From contig NC_065417.1 of the NCBI RefSeq assembly GCF_024362695.1, forward strand, positions 7,185,001 to 7,249,000: 64,000 nucleotides of DNA, in the 5' to 3' direction. The translations under genes and the position numbers were made by a program. The number at the start of each line of letters is the position of its first letter. Positions within the stretch are counted from its first letter, which is position 1. Below, one piece after another: positions 45,301 through 57,300 of this stretch. This DNA comes from Pectinophora gossypiella. Its lineage: Eukaryota; Arthropoda; Insecta; Lepidoptera; Gelechiidae. Below the pieces are notes generated by a model. It saw only the letters and a list, made by a program, of their open reading frames with translations, was not told the origin of the DNA and made no database searches.

Positions 45301-46057
45301 TCGACTGCCTTTGTCTCAAGGGCTCGGGATAGTCTGCAGTTCAAGGTCATGAAAATTTAAAGATAAATTTTAGTCTAGAGATGTCTGCTAGTCAAGCAAG
45401 AGTTTGCGGTATCGCCTATTTCCTGTCACGAAGTCACCCCACTCATACTCGTCAAGTCTCTCAGTGCCTGTGCATTTATTCTAGTCCCATGGTTCTTTTG
45501 CCAAATCCAACAGTCACTACTGTACATCAGTATTGGAACTGGCACACCCCTATGCACATGCACAGCGAGACGTGCCTTTTTTGACAATATACGTGTGCTC
45601 ACAAAGGCACACAGAGCCCCATTCACTTGATTAAGTACCAGCATTTACTCTTTCAATATCTCCCTCACATCTTTCGTGTCTTGTAAACATTAACCTTAAT
45701 TATTATTACGTATCTAAATTAAAAAGTAATAATTTTCCACAAAAAAGAGAGCAATTTAGGCGAGTCTAATTTCACACTGATCTGAAACGAAAGATACACC
45801 TACAGAGGTAGCTATGACCTATGTAATCTAAACGTATTTCCCAAATGAAATATTATGGGTATTTCCTGATAAGTTATCGTTTCAGGAATTTCATGGAAGT
45901 TATCTTAGGTAAGTACCTTTTTCTTAATCGTGTCTAAGTGGACGTCATTTGTGACGTTAGTTGATAATTTGTTTAACTTATTATGACAATAATCCTAGGA
46001 TGTTTCATGTGATCCCTGGTTATAAAAAAAATACTTTGACATAAGTACCTATATGTT
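42372..46057. other. Intergenic stretch, no gene seen
   Basis: AT-rich unique DNA. A perfect 10-bp stem (TTAAATACAC / GTGTATTTAA) with a 6-nt loop lies at 44372-44397. The ORF at 43010-43231 (minus) and others here lack any recognisable domain. Confidence 0.4.
44372..44397. repeat. Short perfect hairpin
   Basis: TTAAATACAC and GTGTATTTAA are exact reverse complements separated by ATTGTG, extended by imperfect CCCC/GGG. The arms are too short for a typical miRNA precursor. Confidence 0.5.
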
Positions 46058-46372
46058 CTTCTTCTTCTGTCATGTGGGTAACCATCAACCCTGGAGGATT
46101 AAAAAGGCTACATCGAAGCAATTCATCTCAAAAACCAATATTGCAATTTGACATTTGCGCATATAAAAGTAACTGCGTAATACAAACAAATGTCAAATAG
46201 CAATATTGCTTTCTTAGATGAATTGCTTCGATGTGCCCATTTTAACCCCCCTGGTGTCATGGTTGTTATTGAGCCGCCAAAGACCCCTGACATGGCTCAT
46301 GTACTTACATCAGTAAGTAATAACCGGGACCAACGGCTTAACGTGCCTACCGAAGCACGGATCATCTCACTA
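46058..46372 (-). mobile_element. SINE family B fragment split by MITE-1
   Basis: The 3' part of SINE-B (46058-46094) and its middle (46249-46372) are separated by a MITE-1 copy. Joined, they give the normal SINE-B order CATCAACCCTGG-TGTCATGGTT. The tRNA head is missing; the fragment stops after the core at CACGGATCATCT. Confidence 0.75.
46095..46248. mobile_element. MITE-1 copy inserted in SINE-B
   Basis: Arms AGGATTAAAAAGGCTACATC and GATGTGCCCATTTTAACCC are imperfect inverted repeats. CCCTGG is present on both sides (46089-46094 and 46249-46254) but once in intact SINE-B, so it is the target duplication. Confidence 0.8.
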
Positions 46373-46389
46373 CCTATATGTTTAAGCTG

Positions 46390-46445
46390 ATTCAAAGTGT
46401 AACTATGTTACCTACTGAATAAAGATATTTTTGAATTTGAATTTG
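46390..46445 (+). mobile_element. Jockey-like LINE, extreme 3' end
   Basis: GATTCAAAGTGTAACTATGT to TTTTTGAATTTGAATTTGA, the last ~56 bp of the LINE also seen at 8436 and 39272. Confidence 0.6.
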
Positions 46446-46513
46446 ATTCTTCTGGCGACTAAAAGTTTTGCATACTTACCTCAATAAGAATTATACTATT
46501 ATATTATGTATTG

Positions 46514-46862
46514 CAATGTATTCAACAGCCTCCGTGGTCTAGTGGTTAGAGCGTTAGGCTCACGATCTGGAGGTCCGGGTTCGATTCCCAATGGGGACAT
46601 TGTCGAAATCACTTTGTGAGACTGTCCTTTGTTTGGTAAGGACTTTTCAGGCTGGAATCACCTGATTGTCCGAAAAAGTAAGATGATTCCGTGCTTCGGA
46701 GGGCACGTTAAGCCGTTGCTCCCGGCTATTAGCCGTAAAAACACCTCCACCAACCCGCAGTGGAGCAGCGTGGTGGAGTATGCTCCATACCCCCTCCGGT
46801 TGATTGAGGGGAGGCCTGTGCCCACCAGTGGGACGTATATAGGCAGTTTATGTATGTATGTA
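46514..46862 (+). mobile_element. SINE family A, complete tRNA-headed copy
   Basis: A box TGGTCTAGTGG and B box GGTTCGATTCC head the element. The body has CACTTTGTGAGACTGTCC, the core CCGTGCTTCGGAGGGCACG and CCACCAACCCGCAGTGGAGC, and the tail GTGGGACGTATATAGG with (TATG)n. The 12-bp duplication TATTATGTATTG (46502-46513 and 46863-46874) brackets it. Confidence 0.88.
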
Positions 46863-46884
46863 TGTATTATGTATTGAGGAGAGC

Positions 46885-46990
46885 AGTGGTCGGGGTGGGG
46901 CGGGGAGGCGCGGGCTGCAGCGCAGGTCGACCAGACGGTGCATGCACCCTGCGCCCCCATCTCCCCCCCCACAATCCCACACCCAGGACC
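46885..46990. promoter_or_regulatory. GC-rich island, possible regulatory element
   Basis: A GC-rich patch with CCAGACGGTGCATGCACCC. The reverse complement carries TGCACCGTCTGG, resembling the clustered elements near 51.3-53.5 kb. Function is inference from this recurrence only. Confidence 0.25.
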
Positions 46991-47264
46991 GTGATGCTGC
47001 ATTTTAATGACGCATTTGACTTACATGTCCAGCCGACGGAAAGTCTGATATTGTATTCCAAAGGTTACTTTAAGGTCGGCTCTATATAAGAGCGAATATA
47101 ATAGGCATACCTACTCAAGTTCCCTTTGTTTCATTATATCTATGACAGATACAACTATCTACACTAACTACACTATCCACTGCACTGCTATTTACTATAG
47201 ATTGTTTATGCTGTTTTTATTCCCGGGGTCCAACGCAGCGCAGCGGAGACCAAAGACTTACCAT

Positions 47265-47400
47265 GCCAATCAAATGATTCAGCCTGTAATGCCCTAACCA
47301 AATGTGGGGTAGTCGCTAATTTTTCATGGCTATCGAGCATGAAACCCGGACCTCGAAATCCTGAGCCGAATGCTTTAACTTATATTAGCGGACTAACATT
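47265..47400 (-). repeat. Degraded tRNA-headed SINE (A/B type)
   Basis: CAGCCTGTAATGCCCTAACC, then a decayed B-box region (GAAACCCGGACCTCG) and AGCCGAATGCTTTAAC, in the reverse order of SINE A/B. No duplication is seen. Confidence 0.5.
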
Positions 47401-48052
47401 ACAGAAGCTGTTATGATCAGGTAGACGAAACCCTCCCTTAATTATAAGTTATCAAAAGTTCTAAATAGGTTTATACTCTATGGCAGTTGTTAAAAGCCCA
47501 TTAACGTAGGTATTAATAGCCTTATGCAAATGTTCACTAGAACATAAAAAGGAAACGACAATGCAAAAAACTAAGTGCACTTAAGTGTCAAGTGTGTTTT
47601 CAACCTGTATGCCTATGTTAGGTTCTTTTAGAAGTTTCGTAGTTGTTAAGTGCTACTACTGAGAAAAGAGTATTACGATATTCTAACACTTAGTTCAGAC
47701 TTAAAGAAGAATTATCCTAATAAGTATAGCAACATGGTTTTTGGCTTGTTGCATCTCATATCACACGTGAAACAAAATAGATTTTAATCCACTCTGTTAA
47801 GGTATCTTCCAACGCGGCGTGTTTTGGTAGACATGAGAAGAAAGTCCTACACAAAAATGTCAAAAATGTCGAGAGTGATGAACGATGCCCTATCTATTCT
47901 ATGTATAGATTTCCTGTCTTAGGTTACCTATCATAGACCTATCACATTAACCGCGTCAGACGCGAGAGTTGGCAGACCGCGGCAGCTATGAATAAGTCTG
48001 CATATATGTATATCTGTAATTGTTTCTTTTTAGTTCAATAAATACTTATATA

Positions 48053-48278
48053 CAGGGTGTTAGTGACATCGTAACGAAAACTTTGGGGGATGATTCAGAC
48101 CATGATTCTGAGTTAATATCAAGTGGAATTTTCCATCGCAAAAGTATAGAATTGATAATAATTTAAAAAAACTAAAAAAATACATGATTTTTGCGACGGA
48201 AAAATACACTTGATTCGACTCAGAATCATGGTCTGATTCATCCTTCAAAGTTTTCGTTACGATGTCACTAACACCCTG
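48053..48278. mobile_element. MITE-3, complete copy
   Basis: Long inverted repeats start CAGGGTGTTAGTGACATCGT and end ACGATGTCACTAACACCCTG, each bordered by TA. The arms pair over about 90 bp, so the whole 226-bp element can fold into one hairpin. The TA target site and CAGGG terminus fit a Tc1/mariner-derived MITE. Confidence 0.85.
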
Positions 48279-48640
48279 TATGTGTAGTACGTAGACATGC
48301 GCTTATTTAAAAAAAAACATCGGGTGCAGGTGTGCAGGTTCCACTGCGTACATACTCTATCCGATAAAGTGACGTGATGTGGGCTGCTTGGTTTTTCTAC
48401 TCATTTATATTTACATTTATTTCATACCCAATACATATTCATTAACGGGCATATAGTACTTTTAAACGGTAAGTGTGTAAGGACATATGTACTCGTAAAA
48501 GTAAGTTTATGAAGGATTTTAAGTTTCTTTATGAATTTAGATGTCAAGCAAATGACACCGCACCGGTTTCGGCTAAAAGGCACAATACAATATTAAGACC
48601 CACTATCAACGTAGCTATCAACATATGTGCATTTCATATA

Positions 48641-48987
48641 CACATACATACATAAACAGCCTATATACGTCCCACTGCTGGGCACAGGCCTCCCCTCAAT
48701 CAACCGGAGGGGGTAAGGAGCATACTCCACCACGCTGCTCCAATGCGGGTTGGTGGAGGTGTTTTTACGGCTAATAGCCGGGACCAACGGCTTAACGTGC
48801 CCTCCGAAGCACGGAATCATCTTACTTTTTTCGGACAATCAGGTGATTCAAGCCTGAAAAGTCCTTACCAAACAAAGGACAGTCTCACAAAGTGATTTCG
48901 ACAATGTCCCCGTCGGGAATCGAACCCGGACCTCCAGATCGTGAGCCTAACGCTCTAACCACTAGACCACGAAGGCTGTCATATAGC
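48641..48987 (-). mobile_element. SINE family A, complete copy
   Basis: Same order as the 46514 copy on the opposite strand, with intact A and B boxes. The 11-bp duplication CATTTCATATA (48630-48640 and 48988-48998) defines both ends. Confidence 0.88.
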
Positions 48988-49149
48988 CATTTCATATAGC
49001 CATTGTTTATTATAGTAGGCATACGCGCCAAGTAGCAACAAGTCCAAAATTTTATAAGTACTCCAATTGCAAATAGTATGTTCGTGCTATGATACAATGC
49101 CAACTTTTTGTTGCTAAGTAATTTAGGTAACCCTTCTTCACATGGTATG

Positions 49150-49450
49150 GCAACAGCCTCCGTCTAGTGGTTAGAGCGTTAGGCTATCTAGAGGTCCGGA
49201 TTCCATTCCCGATGGGGACATTGTCGAAATCACTTTGTCAGACTGTTCTTGATTTGATATGGACATGGCAGAATTTAAGATTATTCCGTGTTTCGGAGGG
49301 CACGTTAAGGAGTAGATCCCGGCTATTAGCCATAAAAATACCTCCACCAATCCGCAATGCAGTAGCGTTGTGGAGTATGCTCCATACCCTCTCCGGTTGA
49401 TAGTGGGGGGGCCTGTATCCAGCAGTGGGACGTGTATAGGCTGTTTATGT
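49150..49450 (+). mobile_element. SINE family A, diverged copy
   Basis: It starts CAACAGCCTCCGTCTAGTGG and ends GCAGTGGGACGTGTATAGGC. The head has lost bases between the A and B boxes, and the core reads TCGGAGGGCACGTTAAGGAG. No duplication is found. Confidence 0.75.
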
Positions 49451-51248
49451 TCTGTGATGAAAACTGGTCACTGTAAGTACTTACATCATACTTTTTTAAT
49501 TATTTTTCTAAATAAGTATGTAATATTACCGCCGATTCAACACAATTGCCTATTCTACTCTCCAGGCATCATTATGCGAGAACTTGTGATAGGTGTAACA
49601 TATCTAAGAGTTAAAATACTTCCTTGCCTAAACTTCACTATGCGGGTTCCAAATTGATGTCAACGCTCCTTGAACCCTCGCTTCACGAATTTAATTCACA
49701 ATAAGTAACGACACTTTTGTATGCGCTCGCGCACAATACCTATTCAGATTTATTGAGGAGTGCTGAATCGGTAATCGGCTATCTGCCCGGTCGCTAACCC
49801 TACCTAAAATGACGTCAAAAATATTATTGAACAAGTATTCAAAAGGGATACTTACAATAAAACTGATGAAGAGTTTAATTTGACAGGTCACGTGAGGTAG
49901 AGTCACCTACAGACGGACCCGGTCGTGGTGAAGGAAAACCTCTAACAAAACTGGGAAAAAACCCTGTGAAGACTGCCAGGCATTGATGTACAATACTTAA
50001 TAAAAATGTTATTAATAGTGTGATGTTATTTTTTCACTTTCAGATTTTTTTTATTACTCGATGTCATATTCGCTATAACAACGCATATTCTGTGCTTTCA
50101 ACTAGGTATCAAATATGGTTCAAAAGATACAGCCTTTTAAAGGTTGAACTTGACAGACAAACCGCCAGACGCAAAAAATGGTTTAGGGGTATTATTCGGA
50201 AGCCGTATTTGTACAGAACCAGAAAAGTATTTTAAATACATTTTTAGTTAGACTAAAAAAACATTTTTTTATATGATCGTAATTTTTATTTGCCCCACTC
50301 AAGATGTTTCTGATTTTAATGATATAAGAAACTACCCCAACAAAAGAAAACATCATCAAAATCGGACCTGTCCCTGGCCGACTGCACTAGTGTCATCGGA
50401 GTTATTACCTATTGACCTGCCAACGCCTCTTCTTCTAAGTATCATATTATTTAGGAATATACCACGTCTATAAGGCGTTTGATGAAATCGAAGCCGTTCT
50501 AATAGAATCCAATAGAAGCAGATTAAAATTTCAAGCATTGTGTTCGGACCTTTGTCGAATAAGAATTGCTATAGACAGGTAGGTACAACAGAATACAGAC
50601 AGGTGATCTGCAGTATTTGCACCTTGTCTGGAGGTCACACGGCACACGGTCATGTCCGACGGTGACCATCACTTGACCATCACCATTTGTCAAACCCGCA
50701 GCCATACGTCACTGTCTGTCAGCTTTACAAACCAGACCAGAGCAAAATGCAAAAACATAATGCATGTGCATGATGTGTAGGTAGGTATGTAAGTATTTAT
50801 ATTTTTATTATATTTTAAAATCGGTAAGTACTGACTTACATGTATTAGAAGCGTTTTATGCAAGTTATATTTAAATTATTAGTCATATTGAATATGTAGG
50901 TACTTTTGAATATTTAAACTGTGTTGAACAGAAATAGAGTTAAGAAAGAAAAAAATAAAACTTTGCCTTCCAGGATGTTGTTGTGGGTGGGCTACATTTC
51001 AATTAAAAAAAAAATGAATCCGCTCGTTCTATAACTTGGATTAGAAGGCAATCTATTAAAATATTCTTAAGTTTTAGTACCTGATACAATATCACTTTCA
51101 TTTCCGCGTAATAAATAACACTGTTTTAAATTATTCTACCGTAGAGAAAAGAATCATTTATTTAGTACTGAGTTTATGAATGTCCATGTCCACGTATAGT
51201 TTGTAAAATCGATAGGATAAGGTAAGCTTAAGGTGAAGGTGTGATGCA
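49451..51248. other. Intergenic stretch, no gene seen
   Basis: AT-rich DNA. A variant of the 21-bp core element, GTCTGGAGGTCACACGGC, lies at about 50626-50643. ORFs at 49370-49657 and 50020-50235 are not convincing. Confidence 0.4.
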
Positions 51249-51295
51249 GTGACCTTGCACCGTCGCGCCGCACTGTCTGGAGGGCGAGCGGTCAC
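51249..51295 (+). promoter_or_regulatory. Clustered GC-rich element, copy 1
   Basis: TGACCTTGCACCGTCG, a 14-bp spacer, then the 21-bp core GTCTGGAGGGCG...GGTCAC at 51275-51295. Copies in the same orientation occur at 51757, 52608 and 53484. TGACCTTG resembles an FTZ-F1/SF-1 type half site. Regulatory function is inference. Confidence 0.4.
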
Positions 51296-51756
51296 CGCGT
51301 ACCAACGCATCGTCGACAAACGTACTGCGTAGGGCTACTACAGACTGTATTTGAACTTCAAGCCAGCTGCACAACATCGGCTTGGAATGCTTGCAGTTCA
51401 AATGTATTGATACTTTATTGTTGTACACACAGCAAATAAAAACAAAGCAATGAAAACATAGAACAAAGCTGGTCAGTTAAGTTATGGTTATTTATGTCGA
51501 ACAAGTCTTCATTCATCACAAAGTATCAGAATTTGAGTAGAAATAATAAATGAAGATAGAAATATGTATTGCAATACAACAGAAAAAGATGCAAGCGTCA
51601 TATAATAATAATTATGGATTATGCAGATGCAGTGCACTGTCAATACACAAATATGCGTCAGACCCTCTGATTACATCATGTCACCCCTTTTACAATCGAT
51701 AGCGAAATAGGGTTAAACTGAATTTTATTCAGTAAGTAACTTTATAATACTGCAGC

Positions 51757-51777
51757 GTCTAGAGGGCACACGGTCAC
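51757..51777 (+). promoter_or_regulatory. Clustered GC-rich element, copy 2 (core only)
   Basis: GTCTAGAGGGCA...GGTCAC, the 21-bp core with the same internal spacing as the other copies. The upstream TGACCTTGCA part is missing. Confidence 0.4.
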
Positions 51778-51931
51778 TACTAGATACATAATTCATACGA
51801 TAATTAAGAAGAAGGTCATTTGAGGGTTGGGAAAAATGGAGCAGCAACTTTTTATATTCTTACCTTTTTTATTTCTTATTTAAGTAGCGTTGAGATAGTG
51901 GCTACGAATGAGTAAATAATGACAACGCGGC

Positions 51932-52367
51932 AATGAGGGACTTTCCGGACGTCGTTCCCCAAAAAGTATATAGATGGCGCTTTACAGAGTTGCCTTTGTT
52001 TAATCTTCTAATTTCGTGAATAACAGACATATGCATCGTTTATCTTTGTTTATGGGTACTTATAAATGATGACTGTAGTTACTGTACTTGTTGTTGTTGT
52101 GTGTGTGTGTTGTGGTGGCTGTGTGTAGTTGTAGGGGCAACACATCTACCATTCATTATTATTCTGATCATAATAAAGAGAAGCAATACAGGTAGCAAAA
52201 TGATTCTATACCATATATCTGATGCATAATGCCATGTAACAATTACTTTAATTATGCACCCGAGCAATGAGAAAATAGTTAATTACTTGCTTATTACTTA
52301 CCAAAGTTAAATCTGTGTAACGCCATCGTCATTGTTTTTGGGGACGTAGCTTGGAATGTCCCTCATT
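51932..52367. mobile_element. Shorter relative of the 9940 TIR transposon
   Basis: Its TIRs (CAATGAGGGACTTTCCGGAC on the left; imperfect complement on the right) and interior words (ATAACAGACATATGCAT, AATAAAGAGAAGCAATA) match the element at 9940-10973. It lacks the nested insertion and carries a (TG)n tract at about 52095-52112. Confidence 0.75.
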
Positions 52368-52588
52368 TTATTTCTTACCTATTTTTATACCGCTTTCATG
52401 ATGAATATCTGAGAGGCAGTCCGATAACGAACTTTTTGTAGGTAATAACAGAGCCACAAATCATAAGAAAAAGTTAAACATGTCTTTTGTTAAGTAAGTA
52501 CTCCATTAATAAATGTTGAACGGTTATTTCTTCATCTTTTCGAAGAAATGCCAAAAAATAAGGTCAGGTTGTGCCAAAGGTGTGTTGC

Positions 52589-52628
52589 AGTGACCTTGCA
52601 GCGTCGTGTCTGAAGGGCGGCCGGTCAC
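52589..52628 (+). promoter_or_regulatory. Clustered GC-rich element, copy 3
   Basis: GTGACCTTGCAGCGTC, then the 21-bp core GTCTGAAGGGCG...GGTCAC at 52608-52628. The 30 bp upstream also resemble copy 1. Confidence 0.4.
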
Positions 52629-52668
52629 GCCCTATCATACATCGCCATTCGCCCTCACTAGTTTATTA

Positions 52669-52830
52669 CACATTAGTGACATCGTAACAAAAACTTTGAA
52701 GGGATGATTGAGCCCACGATTCTGAGTTCTGAGTTGTTGAGTATCAAGTGGAATTTTCCGTCGCAAAAGTATATCAACTCGCAATCATGGTCTGAAATTG
52801 AATCATCTCCCTGAGTATTCGTTACGATAT
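52669..52830. mobile_element. MITE-3, diverged copy
   Basis: TTAGTGACATCGTAACAAAA on the left and GTATTCGTTACGATAT on the right. The termini are eroded, so ends are approximate. It lies directly beside another MITE-3. Confidence 0.65.
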
Positions 52831-52855
52831 ATATGGCTAGCTGTACGTACTTGTA

Positions 52856-53062
52856 CGGGGTGTAAGTGACATTGTAACGAATACTGAGGGGGATGATTCA
52901 GACCATGATTCTCAGTTAAATATCAAGTGGAATGTTCCATCGCAAAATAATTTAAAATAATTAAAAAAAACACAAACAATATTCCACTTGAACTGATATT
53001 AACTGAGAATCATGGTGTGAATCATTTCCCTCGGTGTTCGTTACGATGTCACTTTCACCCTG
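52856..53062. mobile_element. MITE-3, complete copy
   Basis: CGGGGTGTAAGTGACATTGT to ACGATGTCACTTTCACCCTG, bordered by TA on both sides. The arms pair as in the 48053 copy. Confidence 0.8.
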
Positions 53063-53463
53063 TATAATTAGGCTAATCGATGTTTCAAAATGACTTTTTT
53101 AACCGGCAACAGCTTGACTTCGGAAGTGGGTTCCGTATTTGTAAAGCACAATTGTATTTGTATTCAAATCGTTTCTTTTATTTCAAGTGTCTCATTTCAA
53201 ATTATGAAATTTATGAGATTTGAAATGACGACGGGATAAAAAAGTGTGTTTTTTTACTTGATTAATTAATTACTCATATCGTTTGAATCCGATTCAGTAA
53301 AAGTCTATGCAACATTGGCTGGTAGTTGGTACCTACGTGATCTTCGGGTTCTATTCACTACTTTCAATATTCCAACTGTATATGAAAAATAATTTAATTT
53401 AAAAAAATAATCGAGCCAATTTCTTTCTTAATTATTTTTCACAGACAGGCTAGGTTAATGCAT

Positions 53464-53504
53464 CGACCTTGCACCGCTGGGCCGTCTGAAGGGCGACGGG
53501 TCAC
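53464..53504 (+). promoter_or_regulatory. Clustered GC-rich element, copy 4
   Basis: CGACCTTGCACCGCTGGGCC, then the 21-bp core GTCTGAAGGGCG...GGTCAC at 53484-53504. It lies about 500 bp beyond the 3' end of the secreted-protein gene. Confidence 0.4.
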
Positions 53505-53913
53505 CCCACCACCGCCCCACGCAACATGATTCACCCTCGCCAATTTGATATTTATATAATAACATCTTGTCGAACATGTAGGTCAAATTGTAAAGTTTAC
53601 ATTTAAATTAAAAAAAGTTTACCAAAAGGTAAACAAAAAAAAGATAAGGTAGGTTAGGTTAGTTTAGGTTTTACTGGTGGGTTTTAGTTTACTGTAAAAA
53701 AATATTATAATTAATATAATAATTTAACTGCGATAGAAAGGATGAGGGAAAGTCACTTCTGGTAGATTAAACCAGAACTAAAACTTTACTACCAAAGAAG
53801 TTTTTCCTAGTTTTTGCTGGGGTATCGATCCGAGAAGAATAAGCGACGAAATAAGTATGAGAGTAAATGGGTAAGTATTACATTAATTAACGAGCAAGCT
53901 GTAACATAAATTA

Positions 53914-53919
53914 TTTAAT
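53914..53919 (-). terminator. Candidate polyadenylation signal (ATTAAA)
   Basis: ATTAAA on the minus strand, about 105 nt downstream of the stop codon of the 54022-58324 gene. A variant hexamer; plausible but not unique in this AT-rich region. Confidence 0.4.
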
Positions 53920-54021
53920 AATAAGCTATACAAGCTTGACAAACTTAACAAAACTATTAAAAATTGTGAAAAATACGATACCGAAACACGGTAGTTTCAT
54001 GATGATCAAATTCAAAAATAA

Positions 54022-54380
54022 TTAATTCTTTTTGTATTTTCTTATGAGATCTTCTACTTCGTCCTTCATATCCATTACTACTTTATTTAATGTTTTTGTA
54101 CTTGAATCTAAAGCAAGTACATCATCATATCTATTCAAATTTAAAGTTTGTATGAGATCATTATATATCTTCGTTTCCTCTGTTGTTATCTTGGAAATTT
54201 CCTCTTCAATTGGTTTTAGGTTGTCTATGAATTTCTGTGTTTCCTCGTCAGTGATGCGTACTTTCTTATTTAAATCGACAAAAATTTCTAAATAAACTTC
54301 ATTTAGCCTTTCGCGGATTATAGTTTGGTTTTCTTGTATTAATTTATCTAATAAATTTTTCTGCAAAAGTTTCTGGAACC
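54022..54380 (-). CDS. Exon 4 of the secreted coiled-coil gene (C-terminus)
   Basis: 359 nt, entered after TTACAG and ending in TAA. It encodes a helical, charged C-terminus ending DLIRKYKKN with one sequon (NQT). The frame joins exon 3 exactly. Confidence 0.85.
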
Positions 54381-57300
54381 CTGTAAGTAAATAAGTTTGT
54401 AGTAGGTTTGTTATATTACAATAATAAAAATGTACAGAAGTATCTATTTAAACGTCAAAAGATAGAAAATTAAGTATGAGGTAAGGGACATTATCCACAA
54501 TGGAGTAACCCTTTGACCAGCATTGTTAAACATGTTCACATTGACCATACGTTTAAATACGAGCGTCAATATATTATCTACTATGTTTCTACAAACATGC
54601 TAGGTTCGAAGATTTCAAAGATCTTCTCCACCAGCCTGCAGGTTATCAATAACAAACAATAAAATATATCAACACTTACTTAAGCGTGAAAACTCATTGT
54701 TACATGAAAAGCACAGCTGTTTAAGTTGTTTTACGGCATGCTGTGCGGTTGATAGTGTCAAAGTTATTTCAATAAACTCATTTGACACGTTATAAAGCAC
54801 GCCGCCAACATCTTTAAATTTTTCTTCTATATGATGATAATCGTCTAACAAGTTTAATATATCATACATTGTATGACCAAACGTTTTCAAAGCTAAATAT
54901 TTTAACTCTTCTTTAAGCCTTTTTATTTCTTTATCATATTCCTTTTCATCTTCTTCAAGTTTATGAATCATATCATCAGTTGTGCTGTTAATAAAATGTT
55001 TCATATCTGTTGTAACTTTCTGATATATGTCTTTGATAGGAGCGCAGTAAAAAGCCTCATTCCAGTCTTTACTTAAAAAATTAATTTGTTGACTACGTGG
55101 CCCACAATTATTAGTACAAATGCTCTTGACGAATTCTACTTCTTTCTTTAATTTATCGACTGCCTGTTTTTTGTCGTGATAAATGCCTACAGATTTAGGA
55201 AACTTTTCCATATCTTTATTAAAGTTATCCATTTTCGGTTGTATCTTATTCCGGATATTTCTTATATCTCGTAAATTATGCTTTAAATGTTGAGGACGGT
55301 CTTTTAACCATGATATGAATGATGCAATATTCTTCTCGAGCTTGGTACGTATAGCTACAGCGTTATCGAAATAACTTTGATTTATTTTATCAACAACTTG
55401 TAGTTCATTACTTGAAACAAAATCTATGATGTTTACTAAATCTTGTTTACTTTGCATACTTCCTCCTGGCGGCCGACATTCAGGTGGTAGGTCATTTTCT
55501 ATATCTAAAACAAAACATTTAAAAATAGTACACTTGCACAAACAATGCTAGAAAAGTATGTTAACCTTTTGGGGAGCTCAAAAAATTAATAAAGAATAGC
55601 ACAGGAACTAAGAGGTCTAAAAGCTTGGAACTATTCCATAATTTCCATGCTTCCCATGGTAACCGTTAAGTTTGTACCCTACTAAGTACCTACAAACTAA
55701 CAACTCAAATTAAGAATTAACTCAGAATGTAAACGACGACGAAGTGTAATGAATTCATAATCTTCTTCTTCTCTCGTGTGGGTTGTGTGATAGATTGCCA
55801 ACCTCATCAACCCTGGTGTCAGGGTTACTATTGAGCCGCCAAAGGCCCCTGACATGACTCATGTAACGACTACCTACTTACATCAGTAAGTAGTAACCGG
55901 GCCCAACGGCTTAACGTGCCTTCCGAAGCACGGATCATCTTACTTTCGGACAATCACGTGATCAGCCTGTAATGTCCTAACCAAACTAGGGATCACAAAG
56001 TATTTTTTGTGATATTTCCCCACTGGGATTCGAACCTGGGACCTCCGGATCATGAGCCTAACGCTCAACCACTGGACCACGGAGGCCGTTATTTCCTAAT
56101 TAAATAAAACGTTATGTTACATGTTTTTTAAGATAGGGGTCATTACACTTCAATGTTCAAAAATATAGATCAATTGATACACAGCCAAACAACATACTGG
56201 TGTCCTTAACTTATACCAGGTGATGGTGGCGGACATTCCTACCCCTAACTCTGTAGAACGTAGGCAGGTTTTTTCATTACATTTTCAATTTATTTCATCC
56301 TTTCGTACCAACTTCATATCAACAGTGGCTGCAAGTTGCTTTCTGATTACTTGTGATTCTGTCGACCCCATTACCCCAATGATTATGAGCTTATATTTAT
56401 GATTGTATATGTACATTTCATCACGATGAATATAAAACACAATACTTAATATATTAAATATACAATATTTATATTTTAGTATTTAAATAAATTATGAAGT
56501 ATTCAATATTTACTTACTATGTCCTTCGGTCTGAGTATGTGTTTGTTTTCCAGGTTCTGATGGTCCTATGAATTCCTCTGTGGGTTCTTCTGTAATTACT
56601 ACTTTAAATGGTACTTTTGTGGCTTCTTCTGCAAACGGTTGAGTTGTAGTTCTTCTTTTAAAAAGCCGTTTTGTGCTTTTTTTTGGGATAATTTGTTCAG
56701 GAATTTCTTTAGCTATTTCGAGAGTATCGAAAGCTGCCGCGGGTTGTAACAGATATGCTATATTTTCTACTGGCCAGGTTTTACTTTCTTCTGGAATGTC
56801 TTCCGAAGTTTCGAAGAATGAAATTAGTTCTGTAGTGATTTCCATGGGATTAATGTAGAGGCTTCCTTCACGAATGTAGGAATTGGCATAGTCGCCATCG
56901 TCGACAACCTTGCCGTAGCCATCCACAATATCCACATTCTATAACATACAATATTAATTACTTGTTATTGACGAGTGGTTAATCTTCAAATACGCATAGG
57001 TAGTTGGAAGTGGATAGGCCGTTTAGTATACGTATCAAACACGTTATTGAGGTGACTTGTTGTATTGTAGATTTGCCTCGGATAGCATTCACTACTTGGT
57101 TGGACAACCATATGAAACATATGAATACCTAGTGTTTAAGACATACATTATAAATCTGGCTGCTTGTTTGTTCTCTGAGGTAATTAAAAAAAAACATAAA
57201 CACATAAACAGCCTAATAACGCCCATTGTTGGACACCTTCTGCTATATGGTTACAGTGTGGAACATGCGCTGTTCGACTGTCTTCCTATTTGCACCGAAT

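Noticed and set aside
46527..46600. tRNA-like sequence with good A and B boxes (also at 18990, 40300, 41550, 48910, 56040)
   Set aside because: Each is followed by the same SINE body and flanked by retrotransposition duplications, so these are SINE heads and not functional tRNA genes.
51275..53504. CTCF sites as explanation of the 21-bp core
   Set aside because: The core has AGGGCG but lacks the full CTCF consensus as I know it, so I did not name a factor.
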